Shown here piece after piece: positions 10,464 through 18,314 of a DNA stretch of 64,000 nt. The position numbers and the translations under genes are program-made. The notes under the pieces are model-generated. The model worked only from the letters and a program-made list of their open reading frames with translations, was not told the origin of the DNA and ran no database searches. Position 1 is the stretch's first letter. Each line of letters begins with the position of its first letter. Source of the DNA: Pseudomonas sp. B21-048 (GTDB lineage: Bacteria; Pseudomonadota; Gammaproteobacteria; Pseudomonadales; Pseudomonadaceae); assembly GCF_024748615.1 (NCBI RefSeq), contig NZ_CP087168.1:1054001-1118000 (forward strand). The letters run 5' to 3'.

Positions 10464-11195
10464 ATGCGTCTGACCCAGATTTTCGCCGCCGCAGCCATTG
10501 CGTTGGTCAGCACCTTTGCCGTCGCCGATGACGCGGCCGACAAAGCCATTCGTAAAAGCCTGGAAAACCTCGATCTCGACGTGCCGGTCGAAACCATCAC
10601 CGCCAGCCCGCTGCCAGGTCTGTACGAAGTCAAACTCAAGGGCAGCCGCGTGCTTTACGCCAGCGCCGACGGCCAGTACGTTGTTCAGGGCTACATGTTC
10701 CAGCTAAAGGACGGCAAACCGGTCAACCTGACCGAGAAGACCGAGCGCCTGGGCATTTCCAAGCTGATCAACAACATTCCAGTGGCTGAAACCGTGGTCT
10801 ACCCGGCTATCGGCGAAACCAAGTCGCACATCACCGTCTTCACCGACACTACCTGCCCGTACTGCCACAAGCTGCACGCCGAAGTGCCGGAGCTGAACAA
10901 GCTGGGTATCGAAGTGCGTTATGTTGCATTCCCGCGCCAGGGCCTGGGCTCGCCGGGTGACGAGCAACTGCAAGCCGTGTGGTGCTCCAAGGACAAGAAA
11001 GCGGCCATGGACAAAATGGTCGATGGCAAGGAAATCAAGGCCGCCAAGTGCGATAACCCGGTTTCCAAGCAGTTTGCTCTCGGTCAGTCGATTGGCGTGA
11101 ACGGTACACCGGCCATCGTTTTGGCCGACGGACAGGTCATTCCGGGCTACCAGCCTGCGCCACAAGTCGCCAAACTGGCACTGGGCGCGAAATAA
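10464..11195 (+). CDS. dsbC: Thiol:disulfide interchange protein DsbC
   Basis: DsbC is the periplasmic disulfide isomerase kept reduced by DsbD. The 243-residue protein has a signal peptide (MRLTQIFAAAAIALVSTFAVA), an N-terminal dimerisation domain, and a thioredoxin domain with the active site C131-P-Y-C134. A second Cys pair near residues 174 and 196, in VWCSK and AKCDN, matches the structural disulfide of the family. ATG 10464 is chosen for AGGAG 5 nt upstream; upstream in-frame starts would place residues before the signal peptide. It precedes hom, as in other Pseudomonas. Confidence 0.96.
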   Translation: MRLTQIFAAAAIALVSTFAVADDAADKAIRKSLENLDLDVPVETITASPLPGLYEVKLKGSRVLYASADGQYVVQGYMFQLKDGKPVNLTEKTERLGISKLINNIPVAETVVYPAIGETKSHITVFTDTTCPYCHKLHAEVPELNKLGIEVRYVAFPRQGLGSPGDEQLQAVWCSKDKKAAMDKMVDGKEIKAAKCDNPVSKQFALGQSIGVNGTPAIVLADGQVIPGYQPAPQVAKLALGAK

Positions 11196-11288
11196 TTTCG
11201 CATCGTCATGGTCAGCCTTTGACGATCATGGTTCGGCGGCAATATTGTCGGGCCATTAATAGAGAGCCGCGAGTATGCGGTTGTTTTC

Positions 11289-11314
11289 ACGGCCGGCCTT
11301 GAGTCGGCCGTTTT
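11289..11314 (+). promoter_or_regulatory. Hairpin with T run just before the hom ribosome site
   Basis: ACGGCCG and CGGCCGT form a 7-bp stem around a nine-base loop, followed by TTTTAT, 3 nt before the GGGGAG ribosome site of hom. The layout looks like a weak terminator or attenuator in the hom leader. An ATG at 11275 opens a frame through the hairpin that is continuous with hom. Confidence 0.45.
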
Positions 11315-11328
11315 ATGGGGAGTTCACA

Positions 11329-12633
11329 GTGAAACCGGTCAAAGTAGGCATCTGTGGGTTAGGGACCGTCGGTGGCGGTACCTTCAACGTACTTCAGCGC
11401 AACGCCGAGGAAATTGCTCGTCGTGCCGGGCGTGGAATCGAAGTGGCACAAATTGCCATGCGCACGCCAAAGCCTCAGTTCCAGACGACCGGTATTGCGA
11501 TTACCAACGATGTCTTCGAAGTGGCCACGAACCCTGAGATCGACATCGTTATAGAGCTGATGGGCGGCTACACCGTTGCCCGCGAGCTGGTACTCAAGGC
11601 CATCGAGAATGGCAAGCATGTGGTCACCGCGAACAAGGCACTGATCGCCGTTCACGGTAATGAAATTTTCGCCAAGGCTCGCGAGAAGGGCGTGATCGTT
11701 GCGTTCGAAGCGGCCGTGGCCGGCGGCATCCCGGTGATCAAAGCGATCCGTGAAGGTTTGTCCGCCAACCGCATCAACTGGGTGGCCGGTATCATCAACG
11801 GCACCGGTAACTTCATCCTCACCGAAATGCGTGAGAAGGGTCGCACCTTCGAAGACGTACTCGCCGAGGCGCAAGCCCTGGGTTACGCCGAAGCCGATCC
11901 GACCTTCGACGTCGAAGGCATCGACGCGGCCCACAAGCTGACGATCCTGGCGTCCATCGCGTTCGGCATTCCGCTGCAATTCGATAAGGCTTACACCGAA
12001 GGCATCACCAAACTGACCACCGCTGACGTGAATTACGCCGAAGCGCTGGGCTATCGCATCAAGCACCTGGGCGTGGCGCGCAGCACCGCGGCCGGTATCG
12101 AGCTGCGTGTGCACCCGACGCTGATCCCGGCCGATCGCTTGATCGCCAACGTCAACGGCGTGATGAACGCGGTGATGGTCAACGGCGATGCTGCCGGTTC
12201 GACGCTGTTCTACGGCGCCGGCGCCGGCATGGAGCCGACCGCTTCGTCGGTGATCGCTGACCTGGTGGACGTGGTTCGCGCCATGACTTCCGACCCGGAA
12301 AACCGTGTGCCGCACCTGGCTTTCCAGCCGGATTCGCTGTCGGCCCATCCGATTCTGCCGATCGAAGCCTGCGAAAGCGCGTACTACCTGCGCATTCAGG
12401 CCAAGGACCATCCGGGCGTGTTGGCTCAGGTGGCGAGCATCCTGTCGGAGCGCGGCATCAACATCGAATCGATCATGCAGAAAGAAGTCGAGGAGCATGA
12501 CGGTCTGGTGCCAATGATCCTGCTGACGCACCGTGTGCTGGAGCAGCACATGAACGACGCGATCACCGCCCTGGAGGCCTTGGAAGGCGTGGTCGGCCCG
12601 GTCGTACGGATCCGTGTCGAACATTTGAATTAA
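11329..12633 (+). CDS. hom: Homoserine dehydrogenase
   Basis: Hom reduces aspartate semialdehyde to homoserine, the branch step to threonine and methionine. The 434-residue form has a Rossmann motif (GICGLGTVGGGT) near residues 7-18, the catalytic region with GIINGTGNFILT and the Lys in the EADPTFDVEGIDAAHK stretch, and a C-terminal ACT domain (from about residue 350, DHPGVLAQVASIL) that senses threonine. GTG 11329 is chosen for a GGGGAG site and the normal family length; an in-frame ATG at 11275 would add 18 atypical residues. thrC lies 104 nt downstream, so the two pathway steps are adjacent. Confidence 0.95.
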   Translation: MKPVKVGICGLGTVGGGTFNVLQRNAEEIARRAGRGIEVAQIAMRTPKPQFQTTGIAITNDVFEVATNPEIDIVIELMGGYTVARELVLKAIENGKHVVTANKALIAVHGNEIFAKAREKGVIVAFEAAVAGGIPVIKAIREGLSANRINWVAGIINGTGNFILTEMREKGRTFEDVLAEAQALGYAEADPTFDVEGIDAAHKLTILASIAFGIPLQFDKAYTEGITKLTTADVNYAEALGYRIKHLGVARSTAAGIELRVHPTLIPADRLIANVNGVMNAVMVNGDAAGSTLFYGAGAGMEPTASSVIADLVDVVRAMTSDPENRVPHLAFQPDSLSAHPILPIEACESAYYLRIQAKDHPGVLAQVASILSERGINIESIMQKEVEEHDGLVPMILLTHRVLEQHMNDAITALEALEGVVGPVVRIRVEHLN

Positions 12634-12636
12634 CAC

Positions 12637-12717
12637 AGCAGCAAGTGGCAAGCTTCAAGCGGCAAGTCAACGGCAGTTCGGCCTTTACTTGCAGCTTGTA
12701 GCTTGTGGCTCGAAGCT
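12637..12717. repeat. Imperfect inverted repeat between hom and thrC
   Basis: The left arm (CAAGTGGCAAGCTTCAAGC...) and the right arm (ACTTGCAGCTTGTAGCTTG...) are imperfect complements over about 28 nt each, separated by about 20 nt. This is a dispersed element type I recall from fluorescens-group genomes. Here it fills most of the hom-thrC gap. Confidence 0.7.
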
Positions 12718-12737
12718 CAAACCAAAGGTTTGCCCCT

Positions 12738-14147
12738 ATGCGTTATATCAGTACCCGCGGCCAGGCACCGGCCCTGAATTTCGAAGATGTCCTGCTGGCC
12801 GGTCTCGCCACCGACGGCGGTCTGTACGTCCCGGAAAACCTGCCACGTTTCACCCAGGAAGAAATCGCATCCTGGGCCGGCCTGCCGTATCACGAGCTGG
12901 CCTTCCGGGTGATGCGCCCGTTCGTCACCGGCAGTATTCCGGATGCCGATTTCAAAAAAATTCTTGAAGAAACGTACGGCGTGTTTTCCCACAACGCCGT
13001 GGCACCACTGCGTCAGCTGAATGGCAACGAATGGGTACTGGAGCTGTTTCACGGCCCAACCCTGGCGTTCAAGGACTTCGCCCTGCAACTGCTGGGTCGT
13101 CTGCTCGACTACGTGCTGGAAAAGCGTGGCGAGCGCGTGGTGATTGTTGGCGCTACCTCCGGCGACACCGGTTCGGCGGCAATCGAAGGTTGCAAGCACT
13201 GCGAAAACGTCGACATCTTCATCCTGCACCCGCACAACCGTGTGTCCGAAGTGCAGCGTCGCCAGATGACCACCATCTTCGGCGAGAACATCCATAACAT
13301 CGCCATCGAAGGCAACTTCGATGACTGCCAGGAAATGGTCAAGGCCAGCTTCGCCGACCAGAGCTTCCTCAAGGGCACACGCCTGGTGGCGGTTAACTCG
13401 ATCAACTGGGCGCGGATCATGGCCCAGATCGTTTACTACTTCCACGCAGCCCTGCAACTGGGCGGCCCGGCGCGTTCGGTGTCGTTCTCGGTGCCGACCG
13501 GCAACTTTGGCGATATCTTCGCCGGTTACCTGGCGCGCAACATGGGCCTGCCGATCAACCAGTTGATCGTCGCCACCAACCGCAACGACATCCTGCACCG
13601 CTTCATGAGCGGCAATCAGTACGTCAAGGAAACCCTGCACGCCACGCTGTCGCCGTCCATGGACATCATGGTCTCGTCGAACTTCGAACGCCTGCTGTTC
13701 GACCTGCACGGTCGCAACGGCGCGGCGATTGCCGGTTTGATGGACACCTTCAAGCAGGGCGGCGGTTTTAGCGTCGAAGAGGAACGCTGGACCGAGGCAC
13801 GCAAACTGTTCGATTCGCTGGCCGTGGACGACGCCCAAACGTGCGAAACCATTGCTGAAGTCTTTGAGCAAACCGGCGAGCTGCTGGACCCGCACACCGC
13901 CATCGGCGTGAAGGCCGCGCGCGAATGCCGTCGCAGCCTGGATATTCCGATGGTGATCCTCGGCACGGCCCATCCGGTCAAATTCCCGGACGCAGTGGAA
14001 AAAGCCGGTGTAGGAAAAGCGCTCGAACTACCTGCACATCTTTCTGATTTGTTTGAGCGAGATGAGCGTTGCACCGTGTTGCCGAACGACCTGAAAGCCG
14101 TGCAGGCCTTTGTCAGTCAGCATGGCAACCGCGGCAAGCCGCTGTAA
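12738..14147 (+). CDS. thrC: Threonine synthase
   Basis: ThrC converts O-phosphohomoserine to threonine using pyridoxal phosphate. The 469-residue protein starts MRYISTRGQAPALNF and has the PLP-lysine region PTLAFKDFALQ near residues 105-115, the phosphate-gripping ATSGDTGSAA loop near 145-155 and VPTGNFGDIFAGY near 255-267. ATG 12738 gives the usual family length; an upstream in-frame ATG at 12705 lies inside the repeat and is rejected. It is followed by its own terminator. Confidence 0.96.
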   Translation: MRYISTRGQAPALNFEDVLLAGLATDGGLYVPENLPRFTQEEIASWAGLPYHELAFRVMRPFVTGSIPDADFKKILEETYGVFSHNAVAPLRQLNGNEWVLELFHGPTLAFKDFALQLLGRLLDYVLEKRGERVVIVGATSGDTGSAAIEGCKHCENVDIFILHPHNRVSEVQRRQMTTIFGENIHNIAIEGNFDDCQEMVKASFADQSFLKGTRLVAVNSINWARIMAQIVYYFHAALQLGGPARSVSFSVPTGNFGDIFAGYLARNMGLPINQLIVATNRNDILHRFMSGNQYVKETLHATLSPSMDIMVSSNFERLLFDLHGRNGAAIAGLMDTFKQGGGFSVEEERWTEARKLFDSLAVDDAQTCETIAEVFEQTGELLDPHTAIGVKAARECRRSLDIPMVILGTAHPVKFPDAVEKAGVGKALELPAHLSDLFERDERCTVLPNDLKAVQAFVSQHGNRGKPL

Positions 14148-14170
14148 CCGGTAAAAGCTGTCACATTTTG

Positions 14171-14194
14171 AAGCCCGTCTCCTGACGGGCTTTC
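14171..14194 (+). terminator. Intrinsic terminator after thrC
   Basis: AAGCCCGTC and GACGGGCTT form a 9-bp stem around TCCT, followed by a T-rich stretch. Confidence 0.88.
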
Positions 14195-14280
14195 TCATTT
14201 CTGCATGCCACACTTGTCGGGTTTCGTAAAAGAAGAGCCGCCCATGAAGGACGGGCGAGACGATCACCAAGGAAGTGGCA

Positions 14281-15636
14281 ATGCTGTTTTTTAGAGGGTT
14301 TAAACCAGCCATATGCTGGATGTTTTTGCTGGGCGCCCTGGGCTTTGGGCAATGGGTAAAGGCCGCACAATTGGCGACACATGAATCCCGGGAGTCTGCC
14401 ACCGTCGCACGCATTGAGCTGGACGCTCAGGAGCGGCAATGGATCGCTGAACATCCGATGGTTATCGTGGCGTCGGCGCAGTACCCGCTGTATCTGTTCA
14501 AGGATGAGCACGGTCACTGGAGCGGTTTGAACAACGATGTGCTCAACCGCATCAGCGCCATGACAGGGTTGCGGTTCGTCCATGAAGAGTCGTTTTCCAC
14601 CGACCAACTGCTGGAGCGACTGGAAAGCGGCGCGGCGGACATGAGTACGACGCTGGCAATGAATGACGAGCGCAAGGTGTTTCTGGATTTCAGTCATGCG
14701 TTCGGCGGGGCGGGCTGGGTGCTCGTGGGGCTGGCAGGTACGCCAGCGTTACAGTCCCTGGAACAGCTTTCGAAAAGAGTCCTGGTGCTGCCGACCCGGC
14801 ACGCCCTGGAGGGTGTAATTCGTCGTGACTACCCGGCGATCGAGCTGCGCTCGGTCAAAACCTACGCTGAAGCCCGAGCGCTGGTGGAAAGTGGCGAGGC
14901 CTACGCCACCATTGAAAACGAAATCGGAGCGCAGCTCTATCCCTTGGGCCGGCTCAAGGTAGGGCATGCAGTGGAAGGCAAATGGGAGGCTGATCATTTG
15001 GCTGTCCGCAAAGGACAGCCGCAGTTATTGAGCATCCTCAACAAGGCGCTGGAGGCATTTCCACCCGCCGAGTTACGCGCCATACGGCTGCAATGGCTGA
15101 ACGGAATTGCACCGGTACACGCGCCCTCGGCCTGGCAGCGGATAACCCAGTGGGGTTGCTGGAGCATGTTCGTCGTTAGTCTGTTCGGCTTGCTCTCATT
15201 GCTTTGGAACCGTCGGCTCGCTGCACTGATCAAGCAACGGCGGGACGCCGAGAAAGACCTCAATGACCAGCTCGCATTCCAGCACGCGTTGATAGACGCC
15301 ATGCCCGATCCGATGTTCGTGCGTGATCTGGAAGGGCGTTTGATCATGTGCAACAAAAGTTATGAGGAGCGCTTGTCGACCCGTTTCGACCAGGTTCAGG
15401 GGCGACAACTGATTGAACTCGACGTTTTGCCCAAAGAGACTGCCGAACAGCTGCACGCCGAGTTCATGGCCCAGCTAGGTACTCGCAAAACCCGCTTCAG
15501 CGAACGTCAGTTGACATTCAAGGATGGCGTCAGGGACATCTACCAGTGGACGGTGCCATTTTACAGTGCAGACGGTCAATTGCGAGGACTGCTGGGCGGA
15601 TGGAGCGATATCGGCAAGCGTACAAGGCAGATGTGA
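14281..15636 (+). CDS. BvgS/EvgS-like sensor protein lacking its kinase (SBP + TM + PAS only)
   Basis: A 451-residue protein with an N-terminal signal or anchor segment, a periplasmic bacterial type 3 solute-binding domain (about residues 45-270, including LYLFKDEHGHWSGLNNDVL and GAADMSTTLAM), a transmembrane helix near 295-313 (SMFVVSLFGLLSLLW), a short coiled stretch and a PAS domain (about 335-445). In BvgS-type hybrid kinases the PAS end GGWxDI leads directly into the histidine kinase. Here the frame stops ten residues after GGWSDI, and the following 230 nt show no kinase motifs in any frame. No response regulator is adjacent. ATG 14281 is chosen for AAGGAAG 5 nt upstream. It is either a decayed kinase or a free-standing receptor. 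Confidence 0.7.
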   Translation: MLFFRGFKPAICWMFLLGALGFGQWVKAAQLATHESRESATVARIELDAQERQWIAEHPMVIVASAQYPLYLFKDEHGHWSGLNNDVLNRISAMTGLRFVHEESFSTDQLLERLESGAADMSTTLAMNDERKVFLDFSHAFGGAGWVLVGLAGTPALQSLEQLSKRVLVLPTRHALEGVIRRDYPAIELRSVKTYAEARALVESGEAYATIENEIGAQLYPLGRLKVGHAVEGKWEADHLAVRKGQPQLLSILNKALEAFPPAELRAIRLQWLNGIAPVHAPSAWQRITQWGCWSMFVVSLFGLLSLLWNRRLAALIKQRRDAEKDLNDQLAFQHALIDAMPDPMFVRDLEGRLIMCNKSYEERLSTRFDQVQGRQLIELDVLPKETAEQLHAEFMAQLGTRKTRFSERQLTFKDGVRDIYQWTVPFYSADGQLRGLLGGWSDIGKRTRQM

Positions 15637-15871
15637 ATGGGCAATGCCTGTCAGTCAAGTGAAGGCCAAGACCTGTGGCGTCCTTTCTTCACTGGCTGGC
15701 ATTAAGCGCGAATCAGCTGTTTTTTTGCTGTCATCTTTACCGTGCATGCTCTATCTACCAGAGGCGCCGGTGCGCCTGCCGTTGGAATCCAGAGCTTTCT
15801 TCTCGGGCTTGGGGCATGTGATGTGGACACGTCCCAGGCACTTTGTTTCGGACTATTGAGTGGTGATCGAG

Positions 15872-16159
15872 ATGGAACGTATCAGTTTATTACTCGGTGA
15901 GGCTCTGAGCCCGTATCAGGTTACGTTGACCCCGTCGGGTGCCCAAGGCGAATGCCTGGTGACGCTGAAGAGTGCGAGCGGCACTATTGTGATCGAACGG
16001 CTGTTCAATCAAGCCCAGTTATCCGATAAACGTCTACTGACCGATGTCGCCGATGGGCTGCACCGCGACGTGCTGATCGCTGAAGGACGTCTGGAGCCCT
16101 GTGTCATTGCGGCGTTGCGCAATGCTGCTCAAGACAAGATCCTGGCCAGCCGAAATTGA
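15872..16159 (+). CDS. DUF3509-like small Pseudomonas protein, 95 aa
   Basis: The protein begins MERISLLLGEALSPYQVTL and resembles the short DUF3509 family I recall as restricted to Pseudomonas and its relatives. It has no signal peptide, membrane segment or Cys-rich motif beyond two single cysteines. ATG 15872 has GGTGA 5 nt upstream; a GTG at 15860 would add four residues. It is a single gene between the kinase-less sensor and a terminator facing the CoA-transferase gene. The function is unknown. Confidence 0.65.
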   Translation: MERISLLLGEALSPYQVTLTPSGAQGECLVTLKSASGTIVIERLFNQAQLSDKRLLTDVADGLHRDVLIAEGRLEPCVIAALRNAAQDKILASRN

Positions 16160-16278
16160 ATTGCTTTTTGTGGGAACCTTCCTGCGCCAAGGTCAGTCAG
16201 ACCATGTAACAGCAGGATCAAGCATTGTGCTCCGGTGCTTGTAGCTTGTTGTCACTGGCCTTTATTCAGGCCACGTTT

Positions 16279-16317
16279 AACCCCGAGTTGACTCCCCACT
16301 TCTCGGGGTTTCTTTTT
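16279..16317 (+). terminator. Intrinsic terminator between convergent genes
   Basis: AACCCCGAG and CTCGGGGTT form a 9-bp stem with a 14-nt loop, followed by TCTTTTT on the plus strand. It ends the 15872-16159 gene and faces the converging 16359-17558 gene. Confidence 0.88.
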
Positions 16318-16358
16318 GCCTGCGATTTGTCATTGCTAATGAAAGCAGTCGATTCAGC

Positions 16359-17558
16359 TTAGATGGCCCCGTCTTCACGCAGCCGCGCGATCTGTGCCGG
16401 GTCGTAGCCCAGATCGTGGAGGACCTGGGCATTGTGTTCGCCCAACTGTGGCCCGACCCATTCGGAGCTGCCGGGTGTTTCAGAGAGTTTTGGCACAATG
16501 CCGGGCATCTTGAAGTCCTTGCCGTCGGGCAGCTTGGCTTGTAGGAACATTTCCCGGGCCAGGTACTGCGGATCGCTGAACATGTCTTCGGCACTGAAGA
16601 TCCGGCTGGCGGGAACGTCGGCCTGGTTCAGTCGTTCGATCACCGTGTCCAGCGGCAGTGAGTTGACCCAGCGATCGATCACCCCATAAATCTCGTCGCG
16701 ACGGCTGTCGCGTCCGTCGTTGCTGGCCAGCACAGGATCATTGGCCAGGTCTTCGCGACCGATGATCAGCATGAAACGCTTGAAGATCGCATCGCCATTG
16801 GCGCCGATCTGCACGTGTTTGCCGTCGGCGCTGGTGTGGATGGAGGAGGGCGTGATACCCGGCATGATGTTGCCGGTGCGTTCGCGGATGAAGCCGAACA
16901 CATCGAACTCCGGGACCATGCTTTCCATCATGGCGAAGATCGCTTCGTACAGCGCCACATCCACCACTTGTCCCAAGCCGCCGTTGACCTCGCGATGACG
17001 CAAGGCCATCAGCGCGCCAATCACGCCCCAGAGCGCGGCAATCGAGTCGCCAATGGAAATCCCGGTGCGCACCGGCGGCCGGTCCTCGAAGCCGGTGATG
17101 TAGCGCAGGCCGCCCATGGATTCACCGACCGCGCCGAAGCCGGGCTGATCTTTCATCGGCCCGGTCTGGCCAAAGCCCGAGAGCCGCACCATCACCAGTT
17201 TCGGGTTCAGTGCGTGTAAGACTTCCCAGCCCAGGCCGAGCTTTTCCAGCACGCCGGGGCGAAAATTCTCGATCAGGATGTCTGCTTCGCTGAGCAGCTG
17301 TTTCAGTATCGCCAGGCCGTCCGGGTGTTTCAGGTTCAGGGTCAGAGACTTCTTGTTACGCGCCTGAACGAACCACCACAGCGAAGTGCCTTCGTACAGT
17401 TTGCGCCATTTGCGCAACGGATCACCGCCGTCCGGTGACTCGATCTTGATCACTTCGGCGCCGAACTCGCCGCAAATACGCGAGGCAAACGGCCCGGCAA
17501 TCAACGTACCCAATTCGATGACTTTCAGACCGGAGAGCGGTTTGTTGGAGAACGGCAT
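16359..17558 (-). CDS. CaiB/BaiF family (class III) CoA-transferase
   Basis: A 399-residue protein starting MPFSNKPLSGLKVIELGTL. Family signatures are AGPFASRICGEFGAEVIKIE near residues 22-41, NLKHPDGL, ENFRPGVLEKLGLG and GFGQTGPM, plus an Asp in the middle region expected to carry the acyl-anhydride. Such enzymes move CoA between carboxylic acids. The start is set by AGGATT 6 nt before ATG 17558; the frame extends upstream without another good site. No acyl-CoA dehydrogenase or ligase is adjacent, so the substrate cannot be named. It is divergent from yaeQ. Confidence 0.88.
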   Translation of the reverse strand: MPFSNKPLSGLKVIELGTLIAGPFASRICGEFGAEVIKIESPDGGDPLRKWRKLYEGTSLWWFVQARNKKSLTLNLKHPDGLAILKQLLSEADILIENFRPGVLEKLGLGWEVLHALNPKLVMVRLSGFGQTGPMKDQPGFGAVGESMGGLRYITGFEDRPPVRTGISIGDSIAALWGVIGALMALRHREVNGGLGQVVDVALYEAIFAMMESMVPEFDVFGFIRERTGNIMPGITPSSIHTSADGKHVQIGANGDAIFKRFMLIIGREDLANDPVLASNDGRDSRRDEIYGVIDRWVNSLPLDTVIERLNQADVPASRIFSAEDMFSDPQYLAREMFLQAKLPDGKDFKMPGIVPKLSETPGSSEWVGPQLGEHNAQVLHDLGYDPAQIARLREDGAI

Positions 17559-17705
17559 GCTGAATCCTGTAGGACAAAGGCTGAGCGGATGCAGAGTTTT
17601 AACATAGGCCGACGTCCATAGCCCAAAGTTGATCGCCTTCAATTCGTTGATTGCTTGTTGCATCGGTTAGACTTGCCGCCTTTCCTCGTATCAAGAAGCC
17701 CGTTC

Positions 17706-18248
17706 ATGGCCCAGCCGTCCACGACCTACAAGTTTGAACTGAACCTCACCGACCTTGACCGCAGCGTCTACGAGAGCGTGAAGCAGACCATCGCCCGTCA
17801 CCCTTCGGAAACCGAAGAGCGCATGACCGTGCGGCTGCTGGCCTACGCCTTCTGGTACAACGAGCAGCTGTCCTTCGGTCGCGGTCTGTCAGACGTGGAT
17901 GAACCGGCGCTGTGGGAAAAAAGCCTGGATGATCGTGTCCTGCACTGGATCGAAGTCGGCCAGCCAGACGCCGATCGCCTGACCTGGTGCTCGCGCCGCA
18001 CCGAGCGCACCAGCCTGCTGGCCTACGGCAGCCTGCGTGTCTGGGAAACCAAAGTGATCCCGGCGATCAAAAACCTCAAAAACGTTCACATCGCCGCTGT
18101 GCCTCAGGAAGTGCTGGAAACCCTGGCCAAGGACATGCCGCGCGTTATCAAGTGGGATGTGATGATCAGTGAAGGAACGATTTTCGTCACCGACGACCGT
18201 GGTCAGCACGAAGTCCAGTTGCAATGGCTGAGTGGCGAACGCGGCTGA
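17706..18248 (+). CDS. yaeQ: YaeQ family protein
   Basis: A 180-residue protein starting MAQPSTTYKFELNLTDLDR. Its length and the segments HPSETEERMTVRLLAYAFWY, WIEVGQPDADRL and YGSLRVWE match YaeQ, a compact cytosolic protein whose fold relates to PD-(D/E)xK nucleases. In E. coli the gene was tied to suppression of an rfaH defect; the molecular role is unsettled. ATG 17706 gives the normal length; an ATG 17 codons upstream lies in the divergent promoter region. recJ follows after 66 nt. Confidence 0.9.
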   Translation: MAQPSTTYKFELNLTDLDRSVYESVKQTIARHPSETEERMTVRLLAYAFWYNEQLSFGRGLSDVDEPALWEKSLDDRVLHWIEVGQPDADRLTWCSRRTERTSLLAYGSLRVWETKVIPAIKNLKNVHIAAVPQEVLETLAKDMPRVIKWDVMISEGTIFVTDDRGQHEVQLQWLSGERG

Positions 18249-18314
18249 TTATTCGCCACTGAACCGCGTTACCCGGTTTTATCCTACGTATTCAAGAGAA
18301 GCACCTGTCACCCC

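Noticed and set aside
15524..15859. A 111-codon frame after the kinase-less sensor
   Set aside because: It overlaps the sensor's PAS region in another frame, has no ribosome site or kinase-like sequence, and looks random.
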